A stretch of 64,000 nucleotides of DNA from Reichenbachiella versicolor (GTDB lineage Bacteria > Bacteroidota > Bacteroidia > Cytophagales > Cyclobacteriaceae), in contig NZ_QFZQ01000008.1 of the NCBI RefSeq assembly GCF_003171675.1, forward strand, positions 168,638 to 232,637, read 5' to 3'. Each line of letters starts with the position of its first letter. The first letter of the stretch is position 1. Positions 17,201 through 26,038 of the stretch are shown here, in pieces. The notes under the pieces were generated by a model. It did not search any database. It saw nothing but the letters and a program-made list of their open reading frames with translations, and had not been told where the DNA came from. The position numbers and the translations under genes were made by a program.

Positions 17201-17654
17201 GGCCATTGCAGGGTTTTCTGCTGATGACATTTCTCAGATAGAGAAAGAAAATAAGTACGCTCTTGATTTAGGAGATACTATTATTGAGTTAACTCTAGAA
17301 GACGTTTTAATCGCTTCAGAGGATATTCCTGGATGGTTGGTAGCCAGTGAAGGAGGATTGACCGTAGCTCTAGATATTAATATAACTGATGACCTCAAGA
17401 AGGAAGGTATCGCTAGAGATATTGTTAATAGAGTGCAGAACTTAAGAAAAGATAATGGTCTTGAAGTACAAGACCGAATCAAAATTCAGATCTCAAGCGA
17501 AGATTCTATAGTGACGGAATCAGTCAAGCAATTTGAAGAGTATTTGTGTATAGAAACACAAGCAAACAATCTGTTGGTAGTAGATAACTTAGCAGATGGT
17601 GAAGAATTGGATATCGACGATCTGAAAATTCAGGTCAAAATCGAAGTGAACTAA
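14253..17654 (+). CDS. ileS: isoleucine-tRNA ligase
   Basis: A 1133-residue class I synthetase charging tRNA-Ile. HIGH region GIHHVMG near residue 57 in the Bacteroidota form (PPSANGVPGIHHVMGR), CP1 editing domain in the middle (TTTPWTLPSNTAL; GTGIVHTAPTFGADD), second half DVWFDSGSMPYAQWHYPF, and KMSKR in NGQKMSKRLGN near residue 680. The start is TTG 14253, giving KYKEYKGINYAEVA, because no ATG lies between it and the previous gene and ATAAGG a few bases upstream could serve as ribosome site. The stop overlaps the lspA start by one base. Confidence 0.97.
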   Translation: MKYKEYKGINYAEVADEVLEFWKKNDIFNKSVDQKEGAETFMFFEGPPSANGVPGIHHVMGRAIKDIFCRYKTQKGFQVKRKAGWDTHGLPVELGVEKELGITKEDIGKKISVEDYNDACRKAVMKYTDIWNDLTEKMGYWVDMKDPYITYKPKYMESVWWLLKQIFDKGLIYKGYSIQPYSPKAGTGLSSNEVNQPGAYQDVTDTTVIGQFKAIPETVPSSLNISEDLYLLAWTTTPWTLPSNTALTVGPKIDYVVVKTFNQYTFEPIQVVLAKSLVAKQFAGKKFNQVEGVAELDSYSKGDKQIPYYIATECKGADLIGIRYEQLLPFALPYENSENAFRVIGGDFVTTEDGTGIVHTAPTFGADDAMAAKQAKPEIPPMLVKDEDDNLVPLVDLQGRFRPEVGEFAGMYVKNEYYNEGEAPDKSVDVQIAIRLKEENKAFKVEKYVHSYPHCWRTDKPILYYPLDSWFIKVTDKNDRMYDLNTTINWKPESTGTGRFGNWLQNANDWNLSRSRYWGIPLPIWKSEDGKELKMIGSLAELKEEIQKSIAAGFMDSDIYSDFVVGDMSEENYDKVDLHKNIVDQITLVSETGKPMRRESDLIDVWFDSGSMPYAQWHYPFENKEAVDDGLKTADFIAEGVDQTRGWFYTLHAIATMVFDGVAYKNVVSNGLVLDKNGQKMSKRLGNAVDPFTTLSKYGPDATRWYMISNANPWDNLKFDLEGVAEVQRRFFGTFFNTYNFFALYANLDGFDFKEQAIPIEKRTESDRWIISKLNSLTKKVDDAFNDYEPTKAARLIQDFVIDDLSNWYVRLNRKRFWKGEYNEDKKSAYQSLYTCLLTVAKLGAPIAPFFLDKVYGHLNEVSGQEEHDSVHLSKFPEADESLIDEELEARMEMAQKVSSLVHSLRKKEKLKVRQPLSKIMIPVMNENTVDRVKAVEELILTEVNIKAVELIDDTSGVLVKSIKPNFKKLGKQYGPRMKDISKAIAGFSADDISQIEKENKYALDLGDTIIELTLEDVLIASEDIPGWLVASEGGLTVALDINITDDLKKEGIARDIVNRVQNLRKDNGLEVQDRIKIQISSEDSIVTESVKQFEEYLCIETQANNLLVVDNLADGEELDIDDLKIQVKIEVN

Positions 17655-18256
17655 TGAATAACAAGATCATTAAATATTTCGGAATCGCTATTGGAGTGAT
17701 CATATTGGACCAAGTAGTAAAGATGCTGGTTCATTACAATATGGATATGGGTGTAAGTGGACAGATAAAAATCCTTGGAGAATTTTTCAAGCTTCATTAC
17801 TTGACCAATCCAGGGATGGCTTTTGGAATGAAGTTTGGATCACAGTACGGCAAGTTATTCCTAACTCTTTTTAGACTAGTCGCGATGGTAGGTATTAGCT
17901 ATTACTTATTGAATATGATCAAAAGAGGAGCACATCCTGGATTATTGGTATGTATCGCTATGATTCTTGGCGGGGCTATTGGAAACGTAGTGGACTCTAC
18001 CTTCTATGGCATTTGGCTGGACAATGCTCCTTATGACGCGCCTACTCCATGGTTCAATGGTCAGGTTGTAGATATGTTCTATTTTGATATTTGGGAAGGC
18101 AGACTTCCAGATTGGATTCCTGGGATGGGAGGACGATACATGTCTTTATGGCCGGTCTTTAATGTGGCAGATGCTTCTATTTTTTGCGGTGTATTCGCGA
18201 TCTTGATATTTCAAAAGAAGTTCTTTGTAGAAGAAGTAGCGGAAACTACTTCTTAA
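17654..18256 (+). CDS. lspA: lipoprotein signal peptidase (SPase II)
   Basis: Cleaves prolipoproteins before the lipidated cysteine. 200 residues, four TM helices. Family boxes: LDQVVKMLV near the N-terminus, LTNPGMAFG, GGAIGNVVDSTFYG with the first catalytic Asp, and FNVADASIFCGV with the second. It is somewhat longer than the enterobacterial enzyme through an insertion between the catalytic blocks (about residues 120-165), as is usual in Bacteroidota. Overlaps ileS by one base. Its substrates here include the lipoproteins at 2437, 24602 and 62173. Confidence 0.95.
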   Translation: MNNKIIKYFGIAIGVIILDQVVKMLVHYNMDMGVSGQIKILGEFFKLHYLTNPGMAFGMKFGSQYGKLFLTLFRLVAMVGISYYLLNMIKRGAHPGLLVCIAMILGGAIGNVVDSTFYGIWLDNAPYDAPTPWFNGQVVDMFYFDIWEGRLPDWIPGMGGRYMSLWPVFNVADASIFCGVFAILIFQKKFFVEEVAETTS

Positions 18257-18281
18257 TTAGTCAAAAACATTTAGATCTTGA

Positions 18282-18323
18282 AATAGAAAAGCTTCCTCAA
18301 AATTTTAAGGAAGCTTTTCTATT
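18282..18323 (+). terminator. strong hairpin terminator after lspA
   Basis: Perfect 16-bp arms (18282-18297 and 18308-18323, containing GAAAAGCTTCC) around a 10-nt loop, A-rich before and T-rich after, so likely active in both directions. Confidence 0.8.
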
Positions 18324-18447
18324 TTATAGAGATAAGTTAGGCTGCTAATTCATTCTGTAAGAGAATGTTTAAACAAGGGTAATCGCACTAGCAACTACGT
18401 AATTCTTGTAACCGTTTATACGGTTTTTAATTGAAAAACTATTAACA

Positions 18448-18455
18448 TACATTTG
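18448..18455 (+). promoter_or_regulatory. -7 element TACATTTG upstream of sucA
   Basis: Exact TAnnTTTG, 27 nt before ATG 18483. The nearest TTG (18431) is only 14 nt away, shorter than usual, so the -33 box is unclear. Confidence 0.45.
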
Positions 18456-18482
18456 TCTTCGCATTACTAAAAGAGAGTATAG

Positions 18483-21215
18483 ATGGACAAATTTAGTTAT
18501 ATCGCCAATGCTGACGTGAGTGCCATTGATGATATGTACCAATCCTACAAAGAAGATCCACAATCCGTAGATATTACTTGGCAGAGATTTTTCGAAGGTT
18601 ATGAGTTCTCACTAGCCAAGTATGGAGAAAATGGAGAAGGAGACACTGTGGCATCATCTAGTGCCCCTGTTTCTAGTAAGGAAATAGCGGTTAGCAAATT
18701 GATTCACGCTTTTAGATCCAGAGGCCACCTTAGATCAACCACAAATCCTGTAAGAAAAAGAAAAGATAGAAAGGCCCTACTTGAGCTTGAAGATTTTGGA
18801 CTAAGTAAATCTGACCTTGATACTGAGTTCGAAGGAGGAAAAGAGTTAGGACTTGGAAGAACTACGCTCAAAAGAATTGTTGATTTCCTTACAGATTGCT
18901 ATGAAGGAAATATAGGATTTGAGTATATGTACATTCGACATCCAGATAGATTGGAATGGTTCAAACAAAAAATTGAAAAGGACGCTCTGAACTTCAATCC
19001 TCCAATCGCAGAAAAGAAGCAAATCCTATCTAAACTAAATGAGGCTGTAGTATTCGAAAACTTTCTTCATACTAAATATCTCGGTCAAAAAAGATTCTCA
19101 TTAGAAGGAGGTGAGACTACTATTCCTGCACTGGATGCATTGATTAATAAGTCAGCAGAACTAGGGGTGGAAGAAGTTGTGATTGGCATGGCTCATAGAG
19201 GCCGTTTAAATGTCTTGGTAAATATCATGGGTAAGACTTATGATCAAGTCTTCAACGAATTTGAAGGAGTTGTAACTCCAGAGATGACGATGGGAGACGG
19301 TGATGTTAAGTACCACATGGGATTCTCATCTGAAGTAGTGACTCCAGAAGGAAATAAAGTAAATCTAAAACTTGCTCCTAATCCATCTCACCTTGAGGCT
19401 GTAAATCCAGTTGTTGAAGGATTCGTAAGGGCGAAGATTGATAACCTATACGAAGACAACCCGAAGAAATGTATGCCGATTCTGATTCATGGTGATGCTG
19501 CTGTGGCAGGTCAGGGTATTGGATATGAGTTAATTCAAATGTCTAAACTTGAGGCATATCAGACAGGGGGAACGATCCATTTTGTGATTAACAACCAAGT
19601 TGGTTTTACAACTGACTTTGAGGAAGCCAGATCTTCTATTTATTGTACGGATCTAGCAAAAACGGTTGACTGCCCAGTACTTCATGTAAATGGGGACAAT
19701 CCGGAAGCAGTTGTTTACTGCATGAAATTGGCGGCGGAATGGAGACAAACTTTCCATAGAGACATTTTCGTAGATATGGTATGTTACCGACGTCACGGGC
19801 ATAATGAATCTGATGAACCAAAATTCACTCAGCCATCTCTTTATAATATCATATCTAAGCACGCGAACCCTAGAGAGGTCTATAGCCAGTATTTGATCAG
19901 CAAAGGAGAGGTAGAAGCTGGTTTGGTGGCTAATATGGATAAGGAGTTTAAAGCACTGCTTCAAGATAGATTGAATCAGGTCAAGCAAGAAAAATTACCT
20001 TATACCCTTCAGCAGTCTGAAAAAGAGTTTTCTCAGATGAGATTATCAAAACCATCAGATTTTGATCAATCTCCTGATACGTCAATTCCGGAAGATTTTA
20101 TAGAGAAAGTTGGAACTGCTTTATCTCAAGTACCTGAAGGCTTCAAACCTATTAAGCAAATTGAGAAAGTAATGAAGCAGAGAAAAGAGATGTTCTTTGA
20201 CAAAAAAGAACTGAACTGGGCTTCTGCTGAGTTGTTAGCATATGGTTCATTACTTCTCGAAAAGAAAGACGTAAGAATCTCTGGACAGGATACAAGAAGA
20301 GGTACTTTCTCTCATAGACATGCAGTAGTAAAAGACATGAATACTAACGAGGCTTACAGCTTCTTAGATCATGTTGATAAGTACCAGACTCCATTTAAAA
20401 TCTACAACTCTCACTTATCAGAGTTCGGATGCATGGGGTTTGAATTTGGTTATGCAATGGCAGATCCAAACGCGGTAGTTATCTGGGAAGCACAGTTTGG
20501 AGATTTCGCCAACGGTGCTCAAGTAATGATTGACCAATTCATTTCTTGTTCTTACACTAAGTGGAAGAGAATGAACGGTTTGGTTCTTTTATTACCTCAC
20601 GGATATGAAGGTCAGGGGCCTGAGCATTCGAATGCTCGTCCTGAGAGATACCTACAGTTGGCATCTGGTAATAACATGTATATCTGCAATTTGACAAAGC
20701 CGTCTAACTATTTTCATATGATTAGAAGACAGTTAGCTATGCCATTCAGAATGCCATGTATTTTGATGTCTCCTAAGTCCTTATTTAGACACCCATTAGT
20801 AGTTTCTAAATTAGATGAATTCACAAACGGAAGGTTTCAAGAAGTAATCGGCGATGATTATGTTGATCCTAAGAAAGTGAAAAAAGTGTTGCTGTGTACT
20901 GGTAAGGTATATTTTGATTTATTGGATAAGCAACAGAAGGACAAACGTGATGATGTAGCCATCATTAGAATGGAGCAATTACACCCATTCCCTAAGAAGC
21001 AGGTTATGGCTGAGCTGGATAAATACAAAGTTGATACGGTTCATTGGGTACAAGAGGAGCCAGAGAACATGGGAGCATGGTCATTCATTTTGAGATCATT
21101 CAGAGAAGTGAAGAAGGATGTAATCTCTAGAAAGTCTGCTGCATCTCCAGCCACTGGATACGCTAAAGTCCACAAACAAGAGCAAGAAGAAATCATTGAA
21201 AAATCTTTCTCTTAA
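18483..21215 (+). CDS. sucA: 2-oxoglutarate dehydrogenase E1 component
   Basis: Thiamine-diphosphate enzyme decarboxylating 2-oxoglutarate in the TCA cycle. 910 residues, normal for the family. N-terminal MDKFSYIANADVSAIDDMYQSY with the E2-binding segment, HPDRLEWFKQKIE, GMAHRGRLNVL, ThDP/metal-binding GDAAVAGQGIGYE and INNQVGFTT, MVCYRRHGHNESDEP, and the C-terminal transketolase-like EFGCMGFEFGYAMADPNA and HGYEGQGPEHSNARPERYL. First gene of sucA-sucB-lpd, which supplies all three subunits of the complex. Confidence 0.97.
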   Translation: MDKFSYIANADVSAIDDMYQSYKEDPQSVDITWQRFFEGYEFSLAKYGENGEGDTVASSSAPVSSKEIAVSKLIHAFRSRGHLRSTTNPVRKRKDRKALLELEDFGLSKSDLDTEFEGGKELGLGRTTLKRIVDFLTDCYEGNIGFEYMYIRHPDRLEWFKQKIEKDALNFNPPIAEKKQILSKLNEAVVFENFLHTKYLGQKRFSLEGGETTIPALDALINKSAELGVEEVVIGMAHRGRLNVLVNIMGKTYDQVFNEFEGVVTPEMTMGDGDVKYHMGFSSEVVTPEGNKVNLKLAPNPSHLEAVNPVVEGFVRAKIDNLYEDNPKKCMPILIHGDAAVAGQGIGYELIQMSKLEAYQTGGTIHFVINNQVGFTTDFEEARSSIYCTDLAKTVDCPVLHVNGDNPEAVVYCMKLAAEWRQTFHRDIFVDMVCYRRHGHNESDEPKFTQPSLYNIISKHANPREVYSQYLISKGEVEAGLVANMDKEFKALLQDRLNQVKQEKLPYTLQQSEKEFSQMRLSKPSDFDQSPDTSIPEDFIEKVGTALSQVPEGFKPIKQIEKVMKQRKEMFFDKKELNWASAELLAYGSLLLEKKDVRISGQDTRRGTFSHRHAVVKDMNTNEAYSFLDHVDKYQTPFKIYNSHLSEFGCMGFEFGYAMADPNAVVIWEAQFGDFANGAQVMIDQFISCSYTKWKRMNGLVLLLPHGYEGQGPEHSNARPERYLQLASGNNMYICNLTKPSNYFHMIRRQLAMPFRMPCILMSPKSLFRHPLVVSKLDEFTNGRFQEVIGDDYVDPKKVKKVLLCTGKVYFDLLDKQQKDKRDDVAIIRMEQLHPFPKKQVMAELDKYKVDTVHWVQEEPENMGAWSFILRSFREVKKDVISRKSAASPATGYAKVHKQEQEEIIEKSFS

Positions 21216-21253
21216 TTCATTAATCAGATTCAAAATATTCAAATAATAAAAAA

Positions 21254-22759
21254 ATGATTGACGTTAAAATACCAGCTGTTGGTGAGTCAGTAACTGAAGT
21301 GACTATATCACAATGGATCAAAGGTCACGGAGAATATGTAGAGTTAGACGAAATCTTCGTAGAGCTTGAAACAGATAAGGCTACTCAGGAATTTCCAGCT
21401 GAGGCAGCCGGTACATTGAAAATACTAGTTGAAGAAGGAGAGACTGTAGAAATAGGAGCCGTAATTGCTCAAATAGATACTTCGGCTAATGCATCTACTC
21501 CTATAGTAACCCCTGTCGTTGAAACGCCATCTTCTGTAGAACCAAAAGCTACTGGAGAAAAGGCTGATCAAATTATTACTCCAGTTGGGGAGTCTATTTC
21601 TGAAGTCACTATAGGAACTTGGCTAAAGCAAGATGGAGACTTTGTCAACATGGATGAAGAAATTTGTGAGATTGAATCTGATAAAGCTACATTCGAATTT
21701 CCAGCTACTTCTTCAGGTATATTAAGGATCAAAGAAGAAGAGGGTAATACTGTTTCTATCGGGGCCATCATTGCTAGTATCGATGTGATGGAAGGTGGAA
21801 CACCAATCGAAACTAGTACTACTTCATCTTCTGAGTCTACCACATCTGAAAGTACAGATGGGTATGCCGCTGGGCATCCATCACCAGCAGCAGCTAAAAT
21901 TCTAGCTGAAAAAGGAATTGATGCTACTGGTATCAAAGGAACTGGTAAAGATGGAAGAATCACTAAAGAAGATGCTCTTGCAGCACAAAAGCCTGCTCCA
22001 GCCGCTAAACCTGCTGCCGCTGCTCCTTCACCTGCTGCACCTGTATTTGCTGGTATCTCAAGAGAAACTACTCGCAAGAAGCTTTCTCCAATGAGAAAAA
22101 CTGTAGCGAGAAGATTGGTCGCTGTGAAAAATGAGACAGCTATGTTGACTACTTTCAATGAAGTAGATATGAAACCAATCATGGATTTGAGAAAGAAATA
22201 TAAAGAGTCTTTCAAAGAGAAATACGAAGTGAACTTAGGATTCATGTCTTTCTTTATTAAAGCTTCTACCATGGCTCTACAAGAGTGGCCAGCAGTTAAT
22301 GCTTTCATTGATGGAAATGAAATGGTGACCAATGACTTTTGTGATGTTTCTATTGCGGTATCTGCTCCTAAAGGATTGGTAGTTCCAGTAATAAGAAATG
22401 CAGAATCTATGTCTTTCAATCAAATCGAAAGTGAGGTAGTTAGATTAGCGAAGAAGGCCAGAGACAATAAACTCAGCATGGAAGAAATGCAAGGAGGAAC
22501 TTTTACGATTACCAATGGAGGTATATTCGGTTCTATGTTGTCAACTCCTATTATTAATGCTCCACAGTCGGCTATACTTGGTATGCATAACATCGTTGAG
22601 AGACCTGTTGCGATTAATGGGCAAGTAGAGATCAGACCAATTATGTACTTAGCATTATCATATGACCATAGAATTATTGATGGTAGAGAGTCTGTTAGCT
22701 TCTTGGTAAGAATAAAGCAATTACTAGAGGATCCAGCTAGATTGATGTTAGGGATCTAA
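21254..22759 (+). CDS. sucB: dihydrolipoyllysine succinyltransferase (E2 of 2-oxoglutarate dehydrogenase)
   Basis: 501 residues with two lipoyl domains: K42 in [10 protein letters not shown] and K144 in [10 protein letters not shown]. Ser/Thr- and Pro/Ala-rich linkers separate these from a peripheral subunit-binding domain ([29 protein letters not shown]) and the catalytic acyltransferase domain ending in [16 protein letters not shown] with the catalytic His and Asp. Two lipoyl domains instead of the single one of the E. coli SucB is notable but, as I recall, not rare in Bacteroidota. Start ATG 21254, 38 nt after sucA. Confidence 0.95.
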   Translation: MIDVKIPAVGESVTEVTISQWIKGHGEYVELDEIFVELETDKATQEFPAEAAGTLKILVEEGETVEIGAVIAQIDTSANASTPIVTPVVETPSSVEPKATGEKADQIITPVGESISEVTIGTWLKQDGDFVNMDEEICEIESDKATFEFPATSSGILRIKEEEGNTVSIGAIIASIDVMEGGTPIETSTTSSSESTTSESTDGYAAGHPSPAAAKILAEKGIDATGIKGTGKDGRITKEDALAAQKPAPAAKPAAAAPSPAAPVFAGISRETTRKKLSPMRKTVARRLVAVKNETAMLTTFNEVDMKPIMDLRKKYKESFKEKYEVNLGFMSFFIKASTMALQEWPAVNAFIDGNEMVTNDFCDVSIAVSAPKGLVVPVIRNAESMSFNQIESEVVRLAKKARDNKLSMEEMQGGTFTITNGGIFGSMLSTPIINAPQSAILGMHNIVERPVAINGQVEIRPIMYLALSYDHRIIDGRESVSFLVRIKQLLEDPARLMLGI

Positions 22760-22781
22760 ACCAGTATTAACTACTAAAAAA

Positions 22782-24176
22782 ATGAAATACGACGTAACAG
22801 TTATTGGCTCAGGACCTGGCGGATATGTGTCAGCCATTAGATGCGCTCAATTGGGCATGAAAGTAGCCGTAGTAGAAAAATACAATACACTTGGTGGAAC
22901 ATGCCTTAATGTAGGGTGTATTCCTTCTAAGGCTTTATTAGATTCATCTCATCATTACCATGATGCAGAGCACACTTTCAAAGAACACGGTATTGAAATC
23001 GCGAAGCCTAAAATCAATTTCGAGCAAATGATTGCTCGAAAAGGTGAAGTAGTAAAACAAAATGTAGAAGGTGTTGCTTATTTGATGAAGAAAAATAAGA
23101 TCGATGTCTTCACTGGTCATGGATCTTTCGTGGATAAAAACACTATTAAAGTAGCTGGTGAGAAAGAAGAAACCATATCTACTGATAAAGTGATTATAGC
23201 TACTGGTTCAAAGCCTTCAACCTTACCTTTTATCGAGATAGATAAGAAGAGAGTAATTACTTCAACTGAGGCTTTGGTTTTGAAAGAAATCCCGAAGCAT
23301 TTGATTATTATCGGAGGAGGTGTAATAGGTCTTGAACTCGGCTCTGTTTATGCAAGATTAGGGTCTCAGGTATCCGTTGTAGAATACTTCGATAAAATAA
23401 TTCCTACCATGGATAGTACTATGTCAAGGGAATTAACTAAGTCATTGAAGAAGCTCGGGATGAAGTTCTACACTAAACACAAAGTGACTGAAGTAAAAGG
23501 GACAGCTAAAACTGTAACGGTTAAAGCGGATACTCCAAAAGGGGAAGTTCTGGAACTTAAAGGTGATTATTGTTTAGTATCAGTAGGAAGACGAGCTTAT
23601 ACTGATGGACTTGGACTTGAAAATATTGGTATTACCACAGATAAAGCAGGAAGAATAGAGACTGATGCTCATTTGAAAACTTCCGTTGATAATATCTACG
23701 CAATTGGTGATGTAGTAAAAGGTGCAATGCTAGCACATAAGGCTGAAGAAGAAGGTGTAATGGTGGCTGAGCAATTGGCTGGTCAGAAACCTCATATAGA
23801 TTACAATTTGATTCCAGGTGTTGTCTATACTTGGCCTGAAGTAGCAGGAGTGGGGAAAACTGAAGAACAGTTAAAGGAATCAGGTATGGATTATAAAGTT
23901 GGTTCCTTTCCATACAAGGCGCTAGGTAGAGCTAGAGCAAGTATGGATACCGATGGATTGGTCAAAGTGCTTGCTGATAAGAATACAGATGAGATTTTAG
24001 GAATACATATCATTGGTGCAAGAGCTGCTGATATGATAGCCGCTGGGGTTACTGCCATGGAGTTCAGAGCATCAGCCGAAGATGTTTCAAGAATGTCTCA
24101 TGCACACCCAACTTATATGGAGGCTGTAAAAGAAGCTTGCTTAGCAGCTTCTGATGCCGGTGCGATCCATATGTGA
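22782..24176 (+). CDS. lpd: dihydrolipoyl dehydrogenase (E3)
   Basis: FAD enzyme reoxidising the dihydrolipoyl groups of SucB. 464 residues. FAD motif GSGPGG near residue 9, redox disulfide C41/C46 in GGTCLNVGCIPSK, NAD motif GGGVIGLELGSVYARLG, ATGSKPS, AIGDVVKGAMLAHKAEEEG, and the C-terminal dimer/active-site HAHPTYMEA with the catalytic His. Last gene of the sucA-sucB-lpd operon; a terminator follows at 24234. Confidence 0.96.
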   Translation: MKYDVTVIGSGPGGYVSAIRCAQLGMKVAVVEKYNTLGGTCLNVGCIPSKALLDSSHHYHDAEHTFKEHGIEIAKPKINFEQMIARKGEVVKQNVEGVAYLMKKNKIDVFTGHGSFVDKNTIKVAGEKEETISTDKVIIATGSKPSTLPFIEIDKKRVITSTEALVLKEIPKHLIIIGGGVIGLELGSVYARLGSQVSVVEYFDKIIPTMDSTMSRELTKSLKKLGMKFYTKHKVTEVKGTAKTVTVKADTPKGEVLELKGDYCLVSVGRRAYTDGLGLENIGITTDKAGRIETDAHLKTSVDNIYAIGDVVKGAMLAHKAEEEGVMVAEQLAGQKPHIDYNLIPGVVYTWPEVAGVGKTEEQLKESGMDYKVGSFPYKALGRARASMDTDGLVKVLADKNTDEILGIHIIGARAADMIAAGVTAMEFRASAEDVSRMSHAHPTYMEAVKEACLAASDAGAIHM

Positions 24177-24233
24177 TAATGTAATTAAGTGCTTTTAAGT
24201 AATTAGTTAGAAGTTAGAGTTTATAGAAGTATG

Positions 24234-24265
24234 GCCTTGATTCGGTTTCGGATCAAGGCTTTTTT
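24234..24265 (+). terminator. terminator of the sucA-sucB-lpd operon
   Basis: Stem GCCTTGAT/ATCAAGGC followed by a T-run. Confidence 0.85.
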
Positions 24266-24391
24266 ATGCTGTTGTTTTATAATCTAGATGAGTTTACATG
24301 TAAAATACGTTTATTGATCGAAGAGATGAATCATCCCACCAAACCAATTGTGCATTTCACCAGCGAAATATGTCAGTTCACCGATCTTGAC

Positions 24392-24422
24392 TTTTGCTCT
24401 TCTTATTCTCAGGCTACTTTTG
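24392..24422 (+). promoter_or_regulatory. orphan promoter TTTTG, 18 nt, TACTTTTG
   Basis: TTTTG at 24392-24396 and TACTTTTG at 24415-24422 fit both boxes of the Bacteroidota consensus with normal spacing. No protein gene follows on this strand; a terminator hairpin begins 58 nt downstream. Confidence 0.55.
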
Positions 24423-24428
24423 AATCAT

Positions 24429-24515
24429 AGTTAATAATCATAATAAAAGGTTTGAAGTTTAAGAGGTAAACATCAATCTTGGACTTCGGGCTGCACCCCG
24501 AAGTCCGATTTTCTT
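24429..24515 (+). ncRNA. candidate small RNA of about 85 nt
   Basis: Bounded by the orphan promoter (24392-24422) and the terminator hairpin at 24481-24506 (10-bp perfect stem, then GATTTTCTT). The transcript would be an unstructured A/U-rich 5' half followed by the GC-rich hairpin, the usual build of a trans-acting sRNA. No family recognised. The call rests on the promoter-terminator pair only. Confidence 0.4.
24481..24515 (+). terminator. hairpin terminator GGACTTCGGG/CCCGAAGTCC
   Basis: Perfect 10-bp GC-rich stem with 6-nt loop, followed by GATTTTCTT. It lies 216 nt beyond the lpd terminator, so it must serve another transcript or be a back-up. Confidence 0.7.
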
Positions 24516-24560
24516 AACTACTTAGAAAAGCACATAATTTAGTCTTATCATTCATATACA

Positions 24561-24600
24561 AAGGCCGTTCACCTAGACGAGGTAAACGGCCTTTTTTTTT
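24561..24600 (+). terminator. hairpin terminator before the convergent lipoprotein gene
   Basis: AAGGCCGTT..CCT/AGG..AACGGCCTT with an AGACG loop and nine T on the plus strand. With A-rich sequence on its other side it may also serve the minus-strand lipoprotein gene ending at 24602. Confidence 0.75.
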
Positions 24601-24601
24601 A

Positions 24602-25039
24602 TTACCTAGCTTCGCCACTGATATTTAAAGTGTATGTCTTTTCAATAATCTTTCCTGCAAAGCATACATTATCGCAGTCGAACTCAGCGTACTCATCGTC
24701 CCACTCTTCATCACAAGACTCATCAATTTCTAATTGCACTTTGATATTGAATTTACCAGTAGTTTTGGGAGTACCATAAATTACTAATTCTCGACCTTCT
24801 GTATAATGCTTGAGACCATCTGGAAGGTCATTTAACAAAGTAAAATAAAAGGTATAATATGAACCGCTAGACTCATTTTTTACACGACCTAATATCGAAG
24901 TATTGTACTCTTTGTTTAAAGTTCCTGTTTTTAAGCTATGAGTTTCAAACTCAGGTTTAGATGGGAAAATACAGTCTTCAACTAGCTCAGAACAACCACT
25001 GAAAAGAATGATTACAAAAAATAGTCCTGAATATTTCAT
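24602..25039 (-). CDS. lipoprotein with a putative Ig-like (He_PIG-type) domain
   Basis: 145 residues. Signal peptide with lipobox FSGC (Cys16). The mature part contains LNDLPDGLKHYTEGRELVIYGTPKTTGKFNIKVQLE, matching the LPxGL...ltGTPtxxGtyxxxv pattern of He_PIG putative Ig domains. Four cysteines in the C-terminal third (SCDEE, FDCDNVCFAG) could form disulfides. Probably anchored in the outer membrane. Function unknown; it stands alone between a terminator and a promoter region. Confidence 0.65.
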   Translation of the reverse strand: MKYSGLFFVIILFSGCSELVEDCIFPSKPEFETHSLKTGTLNKEYNTSILGRVKNESSGSYYTFYFTLLNDLPDGLKHYTEGRELVIYGTPKTTGKFNIKVQLEIDESCDEEWDDEYAEFDCDNVCFAGKIIEKTYTLNISGEAR

Positions 25040-25195
25040 GATTAATTATGGTTTATTTCGTTATGTAATTTGTTGGTCTTCACAATTATCTGGCCAATTC
25101 TCTTTTTACTCTATTATCCAACGATAGCTATGATTCGTAATGGAGTCTTATGTAGGGAGTTTTATCTTTACGCCCCTTAAAAATTAGTACTTATA

Positions 25196-26035
25196 TTGAA
25201 AGCACTGAAGAGCATATATTACTGGCTAAGAATTTTATCAATTGATGTAGCCTTTGGCTCTATTGTAATGACTAATGCTATTTCTCATACTTTTGGGTTA
25301 TTACTTCCTGCGTCTATATCGATTTCATTATTTCTTGCAGTTTGGTTTATCTATACTTTGGATCATTGGATAGACGCAAGAAGAGTGGGCAATAGCCTCA
25401 ATATGTATAGACCCAGTATGCATAGGCACAGGTTTCATCAGGACCATTCTAGAAAAATGATAGTTCTGATGATTTGCCAAATTCTGATAGGTTTATTCAG
25501 TTTATTATTTTTACCAGTTCAAACATTATATATTGGAATTGTTGTAAGTATATCTGTAGGAGTTTACTTTCTATTTTCGCTTTTATTTAAGGTAGTCTTG
25601 ATTAAAGAACTTCTTATTGCTTCCATTTATACTATTGGTGTCTTTGTAGGGCCCGTTTCACTTGGTGCTGCTAATTCTTTAAGTGGTTTACTTTGCATGA
25701 TTATCGTATTTGGGATAGCCTTTATTAACCTGATACTTATAACCATGTATGAAATGTCTAATGATCGCAAGGATGGAAGTCATTCTTGGGCTATTCGGTT
25801 TGGATACAAACCATCGTATTATTTACTAAGTTATCTGATTTACATATTACTTGTTTTGATAGTAGTAAGTGCTATTTATCTACCTTCGTCCTCTTGGGTA
25901 CTTTACGCTGTATTTTTTGCAATGGTAGCAGTGCTGTATATGATTCTCAATCGCCCAAGTTGGTTCAAACAGTACGAAAGGTATCGTATATATGCAGATA
26001 TGATTTTCTTTATTCCAGCGGTAATATTTTTTTAG
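25196..26035 (+). CDS. UbiA-superfamily-like integral membrane protein
   Basis: 279 residues with eight or nine predicted TM helices. Two polar loops look like the Asp-rich sites of UbiA prenyltransferases: TLDHWIDARR near residue 62 and EMSNDRKDGSHSWAIRFGYK near residue 185. The start is TTG 25196; no ATG fits without losing the first helix. A weak TATCTTTA lies ~30 nt upstream. A methyltransferase gene starts 3 nt after the stop, so the pair may prenylate and then methylate a lipid. Homology is distant; substrate unknown. Confidence 0.55.
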   Translation: MKALKSIYYWLRILSIDVAFGSIVMTNAISHTFGLLLPASISISLFLAVWFIYTLDHWIDARRVGNSLNMYRPSMHRHRFHQDHSRKMIVLMICQILIGLFSLLFLPVQTLYIGIVVSISVGVYFLFSLLFKVVLIKELLIASIYTIGVFVGPVSLGAANSLSGLLCMIIVFGIAFINLILITMYEMSNDRKDGSHSWAIRFGYKPSYYLLSYLIYILLVLIVVSAIYLPSSSWVLYAVFFAMVAVLYMILNRPSWFKQYERYRIYADMIFFIPAVIFF

Positions 26036-26038
26036 GTA

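Larger units (their letters stand above)
24177..24601. other. 425-bp gap with three plus-strand terminators and a promoter
   Basis: No convincing CDS. A 34-codon plus frame (24326-24430) and a 36-codon minus frame without a start codon overlap each other and are probably chance. The stretch holds the lpd terminator, a TTTTG-N18-TACTTTTG promoter, a second hairpin-plus-T terminator at 24481 and a third at 24561. This is the layout of one or two small RNA genes. Confidence 0.6.

Noticed and set aside
18421..18433. -33 box for the sucA -7 element
   Set aside because: The nearest TTG leaves only a 14-nt spacer, outside the normal 17-23 nt.
21568..22419. 283-residue minus-strand ORF
   Set aside because: Antisense shadow of sucB, whose domains are certain; the Ala/Val-rich antisense reading is an artefact of its Ala/Pro linkers.
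24316..24430. short ORFs on both strands (34 and 36 codons)
   Set aside because: They overlap each other, one lacks a start codon, and neither resembles a known protein.
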